A stretch of 64,000 nt of DNA, taken from positions 405,349 through 469,348 of the forward strand of contig NZ_APVL01000001.1 of NCBI RefSeq assembly GCF_000565285.1. The letters are read 5' to 3'. The notes beneath the pieces were generated by a model. The model saw nothing but the letters and a program-made list of their open reading frames with translations, did not search any database and had not been told where the DNA came from. Shown here one piece after another: positions 16,493 to 25,042 of this stretch. The translations under genes and the position numbers were made by a program. Every line of letters begins with the position of its first letter. Position 1 is the stretch's first letter. Origin of the DNA: Cytobacillus firmus DS1. GTDB lineage: Bacteria > Bacillota > Bacilli > Bacillales > Cytobacillaceae.

Positions 16493-18046
16493 ATGAATAT
16501 CGACAAATTTCAGGAAAGCATGTATCAGCTGATTGTTGAGACATCCACGAATCTTCCGCGTGACGTGCGCCGTGCGATTAAATCAGCGAAAGAAAGAGAA
16601 AATGCCGGCACGAGAGCGGCGATGAGCCTGGATACGATTACGAATAATATTAAAATGGCCGATGATAATGTGTCACCAATCTGCCAGGATACCGGCTTGC
16701 CGACATTCAAAATCAAAACGCCTGTCGGTGCGAACCAGCTGGTTATGAAAGAAGCGATCAAAAACGCAATTGCCCAGGCAACCAAGAACGGAAAGCTTCG
16801 CCCGAACTCTGTTGATTCCTTAACTGGCGCCAACAGCGGGGACAATCTTGGCTTTGGCACTCCCGTTATTAAATTTGAGCAATGGGAAAAAGACTATATT
16901 GACGCACGCCTGATTTTAAAAGGCGGCGGCTGTGAAAATAAAAATATCCAATACAGCCTTCCATGTGAACTAGACGGCCTTGGCCGTGCTGGACGCGACC
17001 TGGATGGAATCCGCAAGTGCATCATGCACTCTGTATACCAGGCCCAGGGACAGGGCTGCAGCGCCGGTTTCATCGGTGTGGGAATCGGGGGAGACCGCTC
17101 TTCAGGCTATGACCTTGCAAAAGAGCAGCTGTTCCGTTCTGTAGATGATGTGAATCCTAATGAAGATCTTCGCAAGCTTGAAGATTATGTGATGGAAAAT
17201 GCCAATGAGCTTGGCATCGGCACAATGGGCTTCGGCGGGGAAACAACGCTTCTAGGCTGTAAAGTCGGTGTGATGAACCGCATTCCTGCCAGCTTCTTCG
17301 TATCTGTTGCCTATAATTGCTGGGCGTTCCGCCGTCTTGGCGTGGCAATCAGCATGGAAACAGGCGAAATTAATGAATGGATGTACCAGGAAGGCGAGCA
17401 CATCGACTTTGGTGCAACTGAAGCAGAACTTGAGACAGCGGCAGCAGCAGAAACAGCTGAGCAAACAAACATCGTGACACTGCAGGCTCCGATCACGGAA
17501 GAACAGATCCGCGGTCTTAAGGTCGGTGATGTCGTCCAAATCAACGGCATGATGTACACTGGACGCGACGCCATCCACCACCACTTAATGGATCATGATG
17601 CACCAGTTGATCTTAATGGACAGGTTATTTACCACTGCGGCCCGGTCATGATGAAGGATGAAGACGGCAAGTGGCATGTAAAAGCAGCCGGTCCGACTAC
17701 AAGTATTCGTGAGGAGCCTTATCAGGGCGATATCATGAAAAAGTTTGGCATCCGTGCTGTAATCGGAAAAGGCGGAATGGGGCCTAAGACATTAGCAGCG
17801 CTTCAGGAGCATGGCGGCGTTTACTTAAATGCAATCGGAGGGGCTGCACAATATTATGCAGACTGCATCAAGTCTGTTGAAGGTGTGGACCTAATGGAAT
17901 TCGGGATTCCTGAAGCCATGTGGCACCTTAAGGTTGAAGGCTTTACCGCAGTCGTGACAATGGATTCCCACGGCAACAGCCTTCATCGTGATGTGGATAA
18001 ATCTTCACTTGAGAAATTGGCTCAGTTTAAGGAGCGGGTATTTTAA
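16493..18046 (+). CDS. Class I fumarate hydratase (iron-sulfur)
   Basis: A 517-residue oxygen-sensitive [4Fe-4S] fumarase of the FumA/FumB type that interconverts fumarate and malate. The N-terminal alpha part (SPICQDTGLPTFKIKT, GGGCENKNIQYSLPC, GQGCSAGFIGVGIGGDRSSGY) and the C-terminal beta part (YHCGPVMM, GPTTSIREEPYQGD, AVIGKGGMGPKTL) are fused in one chain. B. subtilis relies on the unrelated class II CitG, so this is an addition to the shared gene order. An AAGGGAAGGGG ribosome binding site precedes ATG. Confidence 0.92.
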   Translation: MNIDKFQESMYQLIVETSTNLPRDVRRAIKSAKERENAGTRAAMSLDTITNNIKMADDNVSPICQDTGLPTFKIKTPVGANQLVMKEAIKNAIAQATKNGKLRPNSVDSLTGANSGDNLGFGTPVIKFEQWEKDYIDARLILKGGGCENKNIQYSLPCELDGLGRAGRDLDGIRKCIMHSVYQAQGQGCSAGFIGVGIGGDRSSGYDLAKEQLFRSVDDVNPNEDLRKLEDYVMENANELGIGTMGFGGETTLLGCKVGVMNRIPASFFVSVAYNCWAFRRLGVAISMETGEINEWMYQEGEHIDFGATEAELETAAAAETAEQTNIVTLQAPITEEQIRGLKVGDVVQINGMMYTGRDAIHHHLMDHDAPVDLNGQVIYHCGPVMMKDEDGKWHVKAAGPTTSIREEPYQGDIMKKFGIRAVIGKGGMGPKTLAALQEHGGVYLNAIGGAAQYYADCIKSVEGVDLMEFGIPEAMWHLKVEGFTAVVTMDSHGNSLHRDVDKSSLEKLAQFKERVF

Positions 18047-18057
18047 TATAGGAACGA

Positions 18058-18088
18058 GAGAGACTGTTAGCGGTCTCTCTTTTTTTGT
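18058..18088 (+). terminator. Terminator after the fumarase gene
   Basis: GAGAGAC and GTCTCTC flank an 8-base loop and are followed by TTTTTTTGTG. Confidence 0.85.
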
Positions 18089-18164
18089 GCATTTTTCCCA
18101 GCCGGCTCTGTGAATGTTTTTATTCCATTCACAAACACTAAGAAAAAATATTGGAGGAGCTCAG

Positions 18165-18956
18165 ATGAAAAAATTAAGTATCTTCCTGAGTGTATTTATT
18201 TTGTTTTTTTCCGGAACAGCTTATGCAAACTACGGCAATTCGCCGGTTCATTGGGGATTTAAAAAGGCAAAAAATGAGGTGCCCGCCGAAGCAGGAAAGC
18301 CGCTTGATTCGCTGCTTGAACGGCATGGCTCTTATTATAAAGGCGATACAAGCAAGAAGGAGATCTATTTAACATTTGATAATGGATATGAAAACGGCTA
18401 TACCGGACAGGTGCTGGACGTTTTGAAAAAGGAAAATGTCCCTGCTGCCTTTTTCGTGACAGGCCATTATTTAAAAAGCGCACCCGATCTCGTCAAGAGG
18501 ATGGCAGCTGAAGGGCATATCGTTGGCAACCATTCCTGGCATCATCCTGATATGACAAGAGTGAGCGATGAGAAATTTATCAAAGAGCTCGAAATGGTCC
18601 GTGCTGAAACCGAAAAGCTGACTGGTGTTAAGCATATGGCTTATTTGCGGCCACCTCGCGGGATATTCAGTGAGCGTACATTGGCTCTTGCGAAAAAGGA
18701 AGGCTACACTCACGTATTCTGGTCACTCGCTTTTGTAGACTGGAACACTGATCGGCAGAAGGGCTGGCAGTATTCCTACGACAATATAATGCGCCAGATT
18801 CATCCGGGCTGCATTCTGCTTCTGCACACAGTCTCCAAGGACAATGCCGATGCTCTCGAAAAAGCCATTCAGGATCTGAAAAAACGCGGGTACACGTTTA
18901 AGAGCCTTGACGACTTGACATGGGAGCAGGCGATTGGGGAGCGGATGCTGTACTGA
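18165..18956 (+). CDS. pdaA: PdaA, delta-lactam biosynthesis polysaccharide deacetylase
   Basis: A 263-residue secreted NodB-fold deacetylase that removes acetyl groups from N-acetylmuramic acid on the way to muramic delta-lactam in spore cortex, needed for germination. A signal peptide (MKKLSIFLSVFILFFSGTAYA) is followed by the PdaA variants of the catalytic motifs: LTFDNGYENGYT near residue 69, HSWHHPD near 124, and LRPPRG near 165. The ORF is open further up, but GGAGGAG precedes ATG 18165. Its neighbours yfjT and yfjP match the B. subtilis order. Confidence 0.92.
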   Translation: MKKLSIFLSVFILFFSGTAYANYGNSPVHWGFKKAKNEVPAEAGKPLDSLLERHGSYYKGDTSKKEIYLTFDNGYENGYTGQVLDVLKKENVPAAFFVTGHYLKSAPDLVKRMAAEGHIVGNHSWHHPDMTRVSDEKFIKELEMVRAETEKLTGVKHMAYLRPPRGIFSERTLALAKKEGYTHVFWSLAFVDWNTDRQKGWQYSYDNIMRQIHPGCILLLHTVSKDNADALEKAIQDLKKRGYTFKSLDDLTWEQAIGERMLY

Positions 18957-18998
18957 TTAGGTTTGGCCGGTAAAACAGCTGAATATAAATATTTGCAT

Positions 18999-19030
18999 AA
19001 AATAGACCCGTTCTTCAGGGTCTATTTTTA
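18999..19030 (+). terminator. Terminator after pdaA
   Basis: AAAATAGACCC and GGGTCTATTTT form an 11-bp stem followed by TACAT; the poly-U is the stem's own 3' arm. Confidence 0.8.
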
Positions 19031-19084
19031 CATAAGCGAACAATTTTAGAAAAATCACCGCAAAAAATGCTATAATCGGGGAAA

Positions 19085-19966
19085 ATGATAAAGGACGGAT
19101 TCTTCTTGGAAAAGATACAAGTAGAAGGACCTTATAATTTTGATCTCGTACTGGACAGGCTTTCGAACGATCCTCTTATTCAGGTTAATATAGAGGATAG
19201 GTCTGTGAAAGTGCCCATGATGCTTAAGCATCAGCCGGTTGTGGCAGAAGTAAAGGCTATCGGAACGACGGAGCAGCCGGAATTTTTAATTTCCGGAACG
19301 GATGGCCCCCTTAAAGAAAAAGCAGCCGAGCGTTTATCGGAAATATTTCAATGGCATCTGCCGCTTGAGACCATTCACAGGCATTTTCAAAACACTGAAT
19401 TACAGCAGATATTTGAAGCGCATTATGGAACACCTATTGTGCTCGACTTTGATCCATACGGCTGTATCTTGAAATGCATTATACACCAGCAGCTGAACCT
19501 TGCTTTTGCTCACACATTAACAAAACGGTTTGTGAAAGCATTTGGCTTTGAAAAAGACGGAGTGTGGTTCTATCCGCTCCCTGAAAAAGTGGCAGAACTT
19601 AAGGTGGAGGACCTGAGGGAACTGCAGTTCAGCGGACGGAAGGCTGAATATGTGATTGGCATTGCCAAAGAAACAGCCGCGGGAAATATAAACTTTGATG
19701 AGCTTAAAAACCTTTCAGATGAAGAAATTTATGATAAACTGATCAAATTGCGCGGTGTCGGACCCTGGACAGTTCAGAACTTCTTAATGTTCGGGCTTGG
19801 CCGGCCAAATCTTTTTCCGGCTGCAGACATCGGCATCCAGAATGCATTGAAAAAATTATATAAATTAGAAGCGAAACCGACTCTGGAGGAGATGGAGACA
19901 TTTTCAAAGAGCTGGAATCCTTATTTGAGCTATGCTTCGCTTTATTTGTGGAGAAGCATCGAGTAA
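19085..19966 (+). CDS. yfjP: DNA-3-methyladenine glycosylase (YfjP, HhH-GPD)
   Basis: A 293-residue AlkA-like base-excision repair glycosylase that removes alkylated purines. A divergent N-terminal domain precedes the HhH-GPD core: helix-hairpin-helix LRGVGPWTVQNFL near residue 222 and catalytic aspartate in FPAADIGI near residue 248. ATG 19085 gives the longest form. TTG 19106 with AAAGGA nine bases upstream yields EKIQVEGPYNFD as the N-terminus, closer to what I recall of B. subtilis YfjP, so the true start may be 7 codons later. yfjO follows after 19 bases, suggesting one transcript. Confidence 0.88.
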   Translation: MIKDGFFLEKIQVEGPYNFDLVLDRLSNDPLIQVNIEDRSVKVPMMLKHQPVVAEVKAIGTTEQPEFLISGTDGPLKEKAAERLSEIFQWHLPLETIHRHFQNTELQQIFEAHYGTPIVLDFDPYGCILKCIIHQQLNLAFAHTLTKRFVKAFGFEKDGVWFYPLPEKVAELKVEDLRELQFSGRKAEYVIGIAKETAAGNINFDELKNLSDEEIYDKLIKLRGVGPWTVQNFLMFGLGRPNLFPAADIGIQNALKKLYKLEAKPTLEEMETFSKSWNPYLSYASLYLWRSIE

Positions 19967-19985
19967 TTTGGAGTGATGAAGGATC

Positions 19986-21374
19986 ATGAAACAAGAACAA
20001 ACAGCTAAATTAAAACTAAAGCAGACGTTCCCGCTGACAATTAAAAGGCTTGGCATCAATGGCGAAGGCGTCGGTTATTTTAAAAGGCAGGTGGTATTTG
20101 TCCCTGGGGCACTGCCTGGCGAGGAAATTGTGGCAGAAGCTACAAAGGTAAATCCAAAGTTTTCCGAGGCCAAAATCAAGAAAATCCGCAAAAAATCAGA
20201 GTTCCGCGTCCAGCCGCCATGCCCGGTCTATCATGAGTGCGGCGGCTGCCAGCTGCAGCATCTCCGCTATGATCAGCAGCTGAAGGAGAAGCGGGATATC
20301 ATTATTCAGGCTTTAGAACGACACACAAAGCTTAATCCTGAAAAGCTGGATATAAAAGAAACCATTGGAATGGAAGATCCATGGAGCTACAGAAATAAAA
20401 GCCAGTTCCAGGTTGGCCAAAAAGACGGGAAGGTGCTGGCCGGTTTATATGGCATGAATTCGCACCGCCTGATTAATATTGAGCACTGTGCGGTCCAGCA
20501 TCCGCAGACAACAAAGGCAACAGAAGCAGTAAAGCGGATTCTTCAGGACCTGCGAATCCCTATTTATAATGAGAGAAACCGCAAAGGCATCGTGAGAACC
20601 ATCGTTGCCAGGGTGGGAATACAGACAGGCGAGCTGCAGATCGTATTGATTACAGCTCAAAAAGAGCTTCCTAAAAAAGAGATTATTATCGAAAAAATAA
20701 AAAGTGAACTGCCTGAAGTAAAGTCCATCATTCAAAATGTGAACGGTGAAAAAACCTCCATTATTTTTGGACAGGAAACCACGAATCTGGATGGAAGCGA
20801 CTTTATTCAGGAAACACTTGGAGATCTTCAGTTTGAGCTTTCGGCACGGACTTTCTTCCAGCTGAATCCTGAACAGACCGTCAAGCTTTATAATGAGGTC
20901 AAGAGAGCAGCGGCTTTAACCGGCAAGGAAAAAGTTGCTGATGCATACTGCGGCGTCGGAACGATCGGACTATGGGTAGCCGATCAGGCAGCCGAAATCC
21001 GCGGCATGGATATCATCAGGGAATCGGTTGAAGACGCAAAGAAAAATGCGGCCCGCCATGGAATTAAACATGCCCAATACGTTGTCGGAAAGGCAGAAGA
21101 ATGGCTTCCGAAATGGACTAAAGAAGGATGGCGTCCGGATGTCATCATCGTCGACCCGCCAAGAACAGGACTGGACCAGCAGCTGTTAAAAACTATTTTA
21201 AAAGTCCAGCCGAAGAAGGTGGTTTATGTCTCGTGTAATCCATCCACATTGGCAAAGGATATCTCAGTTCTGAGCTCTAAATATAAGGTAAATGGCATAC
21301 AGCCTGTGGATATGTTTCCGCAGACGGCGCACGTTGAGTGTGTCTCGCAACTCATTTTAAAAGAAGGCAAATGA
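19986..21374 (+). CDS. yfjO: RNA (uracil-5-)-methyltransferase, RlmCD/YfjO type
   Basis: A 462-residue SAM-dependent m5U methyltransferase. Residues 8-65 form a TRAM domain. Cysteines in [13 protein letters not shown] (about 77-89), with a fourth in EHCAVQ near 162, make the iron-sulfur site. The SAM motif is [10 protein letters not shown] near 318. The catalytic part has DPPRTGLD and nucleophile cysteine [10 protein letters not shown] near 417. B. subtilis has two such proteins, RlmCD (YefA) and YfjO; position favours YfjO, so the exact target base is uncertain. The accessory insertion begins right after its stop codon. Confidence 0.87.
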   Translation: MKQEQTAKLKLKQTFPLTIKRLGINGEGVGYFKRQVVFVPGALPGEEIVAEATKVNPKFSEAKIKKIRKKSEFRVQPPCPVYHECGGCQLQHLRYDQQLKEKRDIIIQALERHTKLNPEKLDIKETIGMEDPWSYRNKSQFQVGQKDGKVLAGLYGMNSHRLINIEHCAVQHPQTTKATEAVKRILQDLRIPIYNERNRKGIVRTIVARVGIQTGELQIVLITAQKELPKKEIIIEKIKSELPEVKSIIQNVNGEKTSIIFGQETTNLDGSDFIQETLGDLQFELSARTFFQLNPEQTVKLYNEVKRAAALTGKEKVADAYCGVGTIGLWVADQAAEIRGMDIIRESVEDAKKNAARHGIKHAQYVVGKAEEWLPKWTKEGWRPDVIIVDPPRTGLDQQLLKTILKVQPKKVVYVSCNPSTLAKDISVLSSKYKVNGIQPVDMFPQTAHVECVSQLILKEGK

Positions 21375-21515
21375 CCCTTAAGAATCAAGTTGTACATTAA
21401 AATGTGCTTCGTAATGGGGTTACCCACCGAGCAAAGAACCTAAAGCTGTGAAAGATGTATAGAAACCAGGCAAGCTACAGGCTGCTAATATGTAGGGATT
21501 GATTTTATATATTGA
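21375..21515. other. Non-coding left edge of the accessory insertion
   Basis: No gene is seen here. The sequence changes from the chromosome's composition to an AT-rich one over this interval. A tyrosine- or serine-recombinase attachment site would be expected near here if the insertion arrived by integration, but I could not find a matching direct repeat near the right side. Confidence 0.3.
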
Positions 21516-21567
21516 CTCAAAAGTGAAAAAACACCTATTTTTTTAGGTGTTTTTTCACTTTTTTGAG
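21516..21567. terminator. Strong bidirectional terminator hairpin
   Basis: CTCAAAAGTGAAAAAACACC and GGTGTTTTTTCACTTTTTTGAG pair over about 21 bp with a two-base bulge around a T-rich loop. Both strands carry U-rich arms, so it can end yfjO transcription and insulate the gene cassette that follows. Confidence 0.85.
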
Positions 21568-21670
21568 AGAAGTCATAAAGTTTAAAGAAGAAGATGTTGA
21601 CTATCTAATTTAGGTGTAAATTTAATAATCTATTATATACGTGGTATAATTTTACAGGGAGGTTGCGATA

Positions 21671-22445
21671 ATGGCCTTCATTAATGTGAAAAATTTTAAA
21701 GACCAGGAGAAATAATAATGAAAAAGATTTAGTTTTAAATAATCTTAGCAAGTATGCTTCTATCTTAAGAGAGATCCATTATTTTAATAAAACAGCAAAC
21801 GGGTGGAGCGATAATGATGTAAGACTTACTTCTTTTGCAAAACTAATAACTTGTATAGATAATGCTAGAATAAATTATGCATTAAGTAATCAGTACTTCT
21901 TTGATAAATTGTCTAAAAAGTCGTATGCCAACAAAGTTTTTTACACCGCTGGAATACCCAAGAATGGAAGAAATATTACGAGAGCCAATTATATTTATGA
22001 TATAAAAAGAGTATTGCTGCTTTCATTATACCAATCCCTTGAAAGCTCCCTACGTGTAATTTCAAAGTCATCGGTTTTTAATTGTCATAACTATGGAAAT
22101 TTCCATAGTACTTATACTGGTATATTTAATAATATAAATTTAGCGGTATATAATCCTATCAAGAAAGATGAATATATTTCATTAATGAACATTGTAAGAA
22201 CAATGAGAAATTCTGTTCATACGAATGGAGTATATGATCCTAAACCTAACAGACATGGAACACAACACCCATTTAATGAAACTTACAGAAAATTATATAG
22301 ATATAATGTTGGAGATAAAGTAATTTTTGGCTGGACAGATTTGGAGGAATTTATTAAAGGGAGCATTGAATTATTAGTAGAACTAATGAAAGACCCAAAA
22401 GTCATTTCAATACCTAATAATCAGATGATCGATCCTTCTGCGTAA
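21671..22445 (+). pseudogene. HEPN-like protein gene with a 5' frameshift
   Basis: GGGAGG lies 8 bases before ATG 21671, but that frame stops after 14 codons (MAFINVKNFKDQEK, then TAA TAA). The frame one base over is open from 21690 to TAA at 22445; its first 66 codons from 21711 contain no usable start, and its first possible one, TTG 21909, has no ribosome binding site. A single +1 shift at AAA-TAA (21710-21714) would join them into a protein of about 258 residues. The C-terminal half holds RTMRNSVHTNG, resembling the RNxxH-type active site of HEPN ribonucleases. No close family is recognised. It could be a decayed gene, a sequencing indel or programmed frameshifting. It lies 74 bases upstream of the AIPR gene and is AT-rich. 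Confidence 0.6.
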
Positions 22446-22519
22446 TATTTTTATAATTAAGAAAGAACCTATTTAAACAAAATGTTATTAATTTTTATAC
22501 AATGGGGTGCCTTTTTACA

Positions 22520-24205
22520 ATGAGTATGTTCCACGTAGGAATAATTAAGAATTTTCTTCAGAATGAGTTTAATGGTCTAATCGATCTTTCAGATTATAAA
22601 GATAAGTCTGTTCAAGAACAAGAAACTGTTTTTTTGACGAGAGCACTTGCAGCTTTTACTATCAACATGTTATGTGATATTAGTTCCGAAGAGGCTGGGA
22701 AATGTGTCACTGATGGCTATGGTGACAATGGAATAGATGCGCTTTATTACAATCAAAAAGAAAAGGTTCTTTATCTTGTGCAAACAAAGTGGAGACAAGA
22801 TGGAACTGGAAGTGTGGATCGCGGAGATATACAAAAATATTTTTTAGGTATACGCGATCTGATTGTACCTAGGTATGAAAGGTTTAATGATAAAATACAA
22901 AAACGTAAAGAAGAAATTGATGCTGCATTAAGAGATGCAAATACAAAATTTATGGTTGTTCTTGCTTATACTGGCCAGGCTGAACTAGCAGCTAATATCA
23001 ATGAAGACGTAAACTCTTTTCTAAGCGACCTTAACGATTCTTCAGAGTTTATTAGCTTTAAATCTCTAAAACAAGCAAACCTTTACAATATGATAGCAAA
23101 AGGTGCACAAGGTGAACCTATCAATGTTGAGGTAGCCTTGTCAAATTGGGGTGAAAATGAAGAACCGTATAAAGCATATTATGGTCAGGTAGCTGCAAGT
23201 GATATTGCGTTGTGGTGGGAAGAACATTATCCTAGTTTATTTTCACCAAATATCCGGATGTTCTTAGGGGATACAGATGTTAATGATAATATTGTAAAAA
23301 CTCTAAAAGAAGAACCAGAGAAATTCTGGTATTTTAATAATGGTATTACTGCATTATGTTCTACTATAAAAAAGAAACCTATAGGCGGTAGTACAAGAGC
23401 ATACGGGATATTTGAAATTGAAGATTTGAAGATTGTTAACGGCGCACAGACAGCAGGGTCAATAGCACAAGCTGCAAGGAACTACCCTGAACAAGTTGGG
23501 ATGGCCAATGTTTCTATTAGGTTTATCCAATTGAAAGATAGCCCTGAAAACTTTGAAAGAGAAGTAACTAGAAATACAAATACCCAAAATAAAATTGAAA
23601 AAAGAGATTTCGTTTCGTTGGACCCTGAGCAAGAACGTATAAAAGATGAACTTAATTTACATGCTATTGCTTATATATTTAAGTCAGGTGAGAGTATAGT
23701 TGATACACAAAACAGTTTTGATATCGTGGAGGCAACTGTTGCGAGAGCATGTAACCTAGATGAAATAGATTTAGCAGTGCAAGCTAAAAGGGAAATCGGC
23801 AAACTATGGGATGATATTAATAGGGCTCCCTACAAAATTCTTTTTAATAAAGGTGTAGGTAGTTTAGAGCTTTGGAGACAAGTACAAATCTTGAGGGTAG
23901 TTGAGGGAGAATTATCTAAGAAAGTGAAGGAGTTAAGTGGTAGAGAAAGATTATACGCAATTCATGGCAACCGATTTATTACTCATTTAGTTTATCAGAA
24001 AACAAAGGAAATTGAAGGTACTACAGATATAATGTTAACTGAAAGTGAAAAAGAAACAATCAAAATGTATACATCAGAGGTACTCATTGATTTGATATCC
24101 ATAGCAGAGGCTGAATACCCTGACTCAATGCTAGCAAGTTTATTTAAAAACTTTTCTAAATGTAAAGAACTAAGCTCAATATATTTTAGACGAACAAATG
24201 AATAG
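22520..24205 (+). CDS. AIPR-family abortive phage infection protein with nuclease-like N-terminus
   Basis: A 561-residue protein. The middle and C-terminal parts match the AIPR (abortive infection phage resistance) family: EEPEKFWYFNNGITALC, IVNGAQTAGSIAQAA and VTRNTNTQNKIEKRDF, typical of that domain. The N-terminal 150 residues hold a PD-(D/E)XK-like pattern, with D73 in DNGIDALYY and Q88-x-K90 in LVQTKW, as in Mrr-type restriction nucleases. ATG 22502 opens the frame, but GGGGTG sits 10 bases before ATG 22520. AT-rich codon use differs from the flanking housekeeping genes. With the HEPN-like gene upstream it probably forms a phage-defence unit; this is inferred, not shown. Confidence 0.82.
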   Translation: MSMFHVGIIKNFLQNEFNGLIDLSDYKDKSVQEQETVFLTRALAAFTINMLCDISSEEAGKCVTDGYGDNGIDALYYNQKEKVLYLVQTKWRQDGTGSVDRGDIQKYFLGIRDLIVPRYERFNDKIQKRKEEIDAALRDANTKFMVVLAYTGQAELAANINEDVNSFLSDLNDSSEFISFKSLKQANLYNMIAKGAQGEPINVEVALSNWGENEEPYKAYYGQVAASDIALWWEEHYPSLFSPNIRMFLGDTDVNDNIVKTLKEEPEKFWYFNNGITALCSTIKKKPIGGSTRAYGIFEIEDLKIVNGAQTAGSIAQAARNYPEQVGMANVSIRFIQLKDSPENFEREVTRNTNTQNKIEKRDFVSLDPEQERIKDELNLHAIAYIFKSGESIVDTQNSFDIVEATVARACNLDEIDLAVQAKREIGKLWDDINRAPYKILFNKGVGSLELWRQVQILRVVEGELSKKVKELSGRERLYAIHGNRFITHLVYQKTKEIEGTTDIMLTESEKETIKMYTSEVLIDLISIAEAEYPDSMLASLFKNFSKCKELSSIYFRRTNE

Positions 24206-24352
24206 TAATATTCTGTTCGTTCATAGGTGTTAAAACTCACCAACACCCCTTGTATTGCCACATACACTCCGGCCATGTTGAAACAGTTACACTGCTGGAA
24301 CTCAAATAACTCGTTTTTGTTTTCTATAAAATTGGCAGGGAGAGAATTTTGT

Positions 24353-24550
24353 ATGGATGTAAATAAAAAATGGCTCTCCATTCCTAAAGAGTTTAGAAGC
24401 CAACTTAGAAAAAATGTCTTTTGTACAAAATGTAAAGATGCTGTCACTATTGAGAGTTTTACGATTGAAGACCATCAATTTGGGATAGTCCTACATGGCA
24501 AATGCCAGCAGTGCGGACATGAAGTGGCGAGAGTTGTTGAAGCTGAGTAG
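24353..24550 (+). CDS. Small zinc-ribbon protein
   Basis: A 65-residue protein with two CxxC knuckles (FCTKCKD near residue 25 and KCQQCGHE near 53) separated by a beta-rich segment, a zinc ribbon that could bind nucleic acid or another protein. The frame is open from 24227, but the chosen ATG follows GGGAG and removes an N-terminus of odd composition. It lies downstream of the AIPR gene and upstream of a terminator. Whether it belongs to the defence cassette is unknown. Confidence 0.6.
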   Translation: MDVNKKWLSIPKEFRSQLRKNVFCTKCKDAVTIESFTIEDHQFGIVLHGKCQQCGHEVARVVEAE

Positions 24551-24967
24551 GGTTGAATATGGCTAGCTGCCTCAAATGGCGGATCAGCTGTTAATCGCAA
24601 ATAGCAAAAAATAGTAAGCCTGTAGGCAGAAAATATGTTATAGGCTTGTTTCAGACCCCATCCTGAAACAAGCCTAAATGAGGAGTGGTATGTTGTTAAC
24701 CGCTCTTTTTTTATGCTCGAACGATGAACCTGTCCCCCTGACCCGCCTAATGAGTTCAGTTTGACCCCTTTGAAGCATCCCCGCCTGAGCAAACCAATAC
24801 CATAGAGTACTACAAAGAATACTTACAAAATGATATACATAATCTCTCTTTTTCAGTCAGCTGAAAGGTTCCATCCCTGATGTTTTAATCAGCCATATTA
24901 AAAATTTTCAATTTACCCTGTCCTTTTGGCTGTTTTCTTTGTATATAGAGGGTGAGGAGCTGAATCA
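24551..24967. other. Gene-poor right part of the accessory region
   Basis: No gene is supported here. It contains one terminator hairpin (24642-24675). A GAACCTGTCCCCCTGACCC motif near 24726 recalls short phrases common between Bacillaceae genes. An AT-rich stretch before the small ORF at 24968 probably holds that operon's promoter. Confidence 0.5.
24642..24675 (+). terminator. Terminator-like hairpin after the zinc-ribbon gene
   Basis: AGGCTTGTTTCAG and CTGAAACAAGCCT form a perfect 13-bp stem around ACCCCATC. The following sequence is AAATGAGG, so there is no U-tract on the plus strand. Confidence 0.65.
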
Positions 24968-25042
24968 ATGGATAGTGTCAATGATGATCATTATGAGATT
25001 TGGCGAACTATTTCTGAAAATATTCTGGAGGGATTTAAATGA
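24968..25042 (+). CDS. 24-residue peptide coupled to the replication gene
   Basis: MDSVNDDHYEIWRTISENILEGFK is preceded by GAGGAG at 8 bases, and its stop overlaps the next start (ATGA). Both features are typical of real translation and coupling. The peptide is acidic and probably helical, and I recognise no family. Its likely role is either a leader that sets translation of the next gene or a small partner protein. Confidence 0.6.
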   Translation: MDSVNDDHYEIWRTISENILEGFK

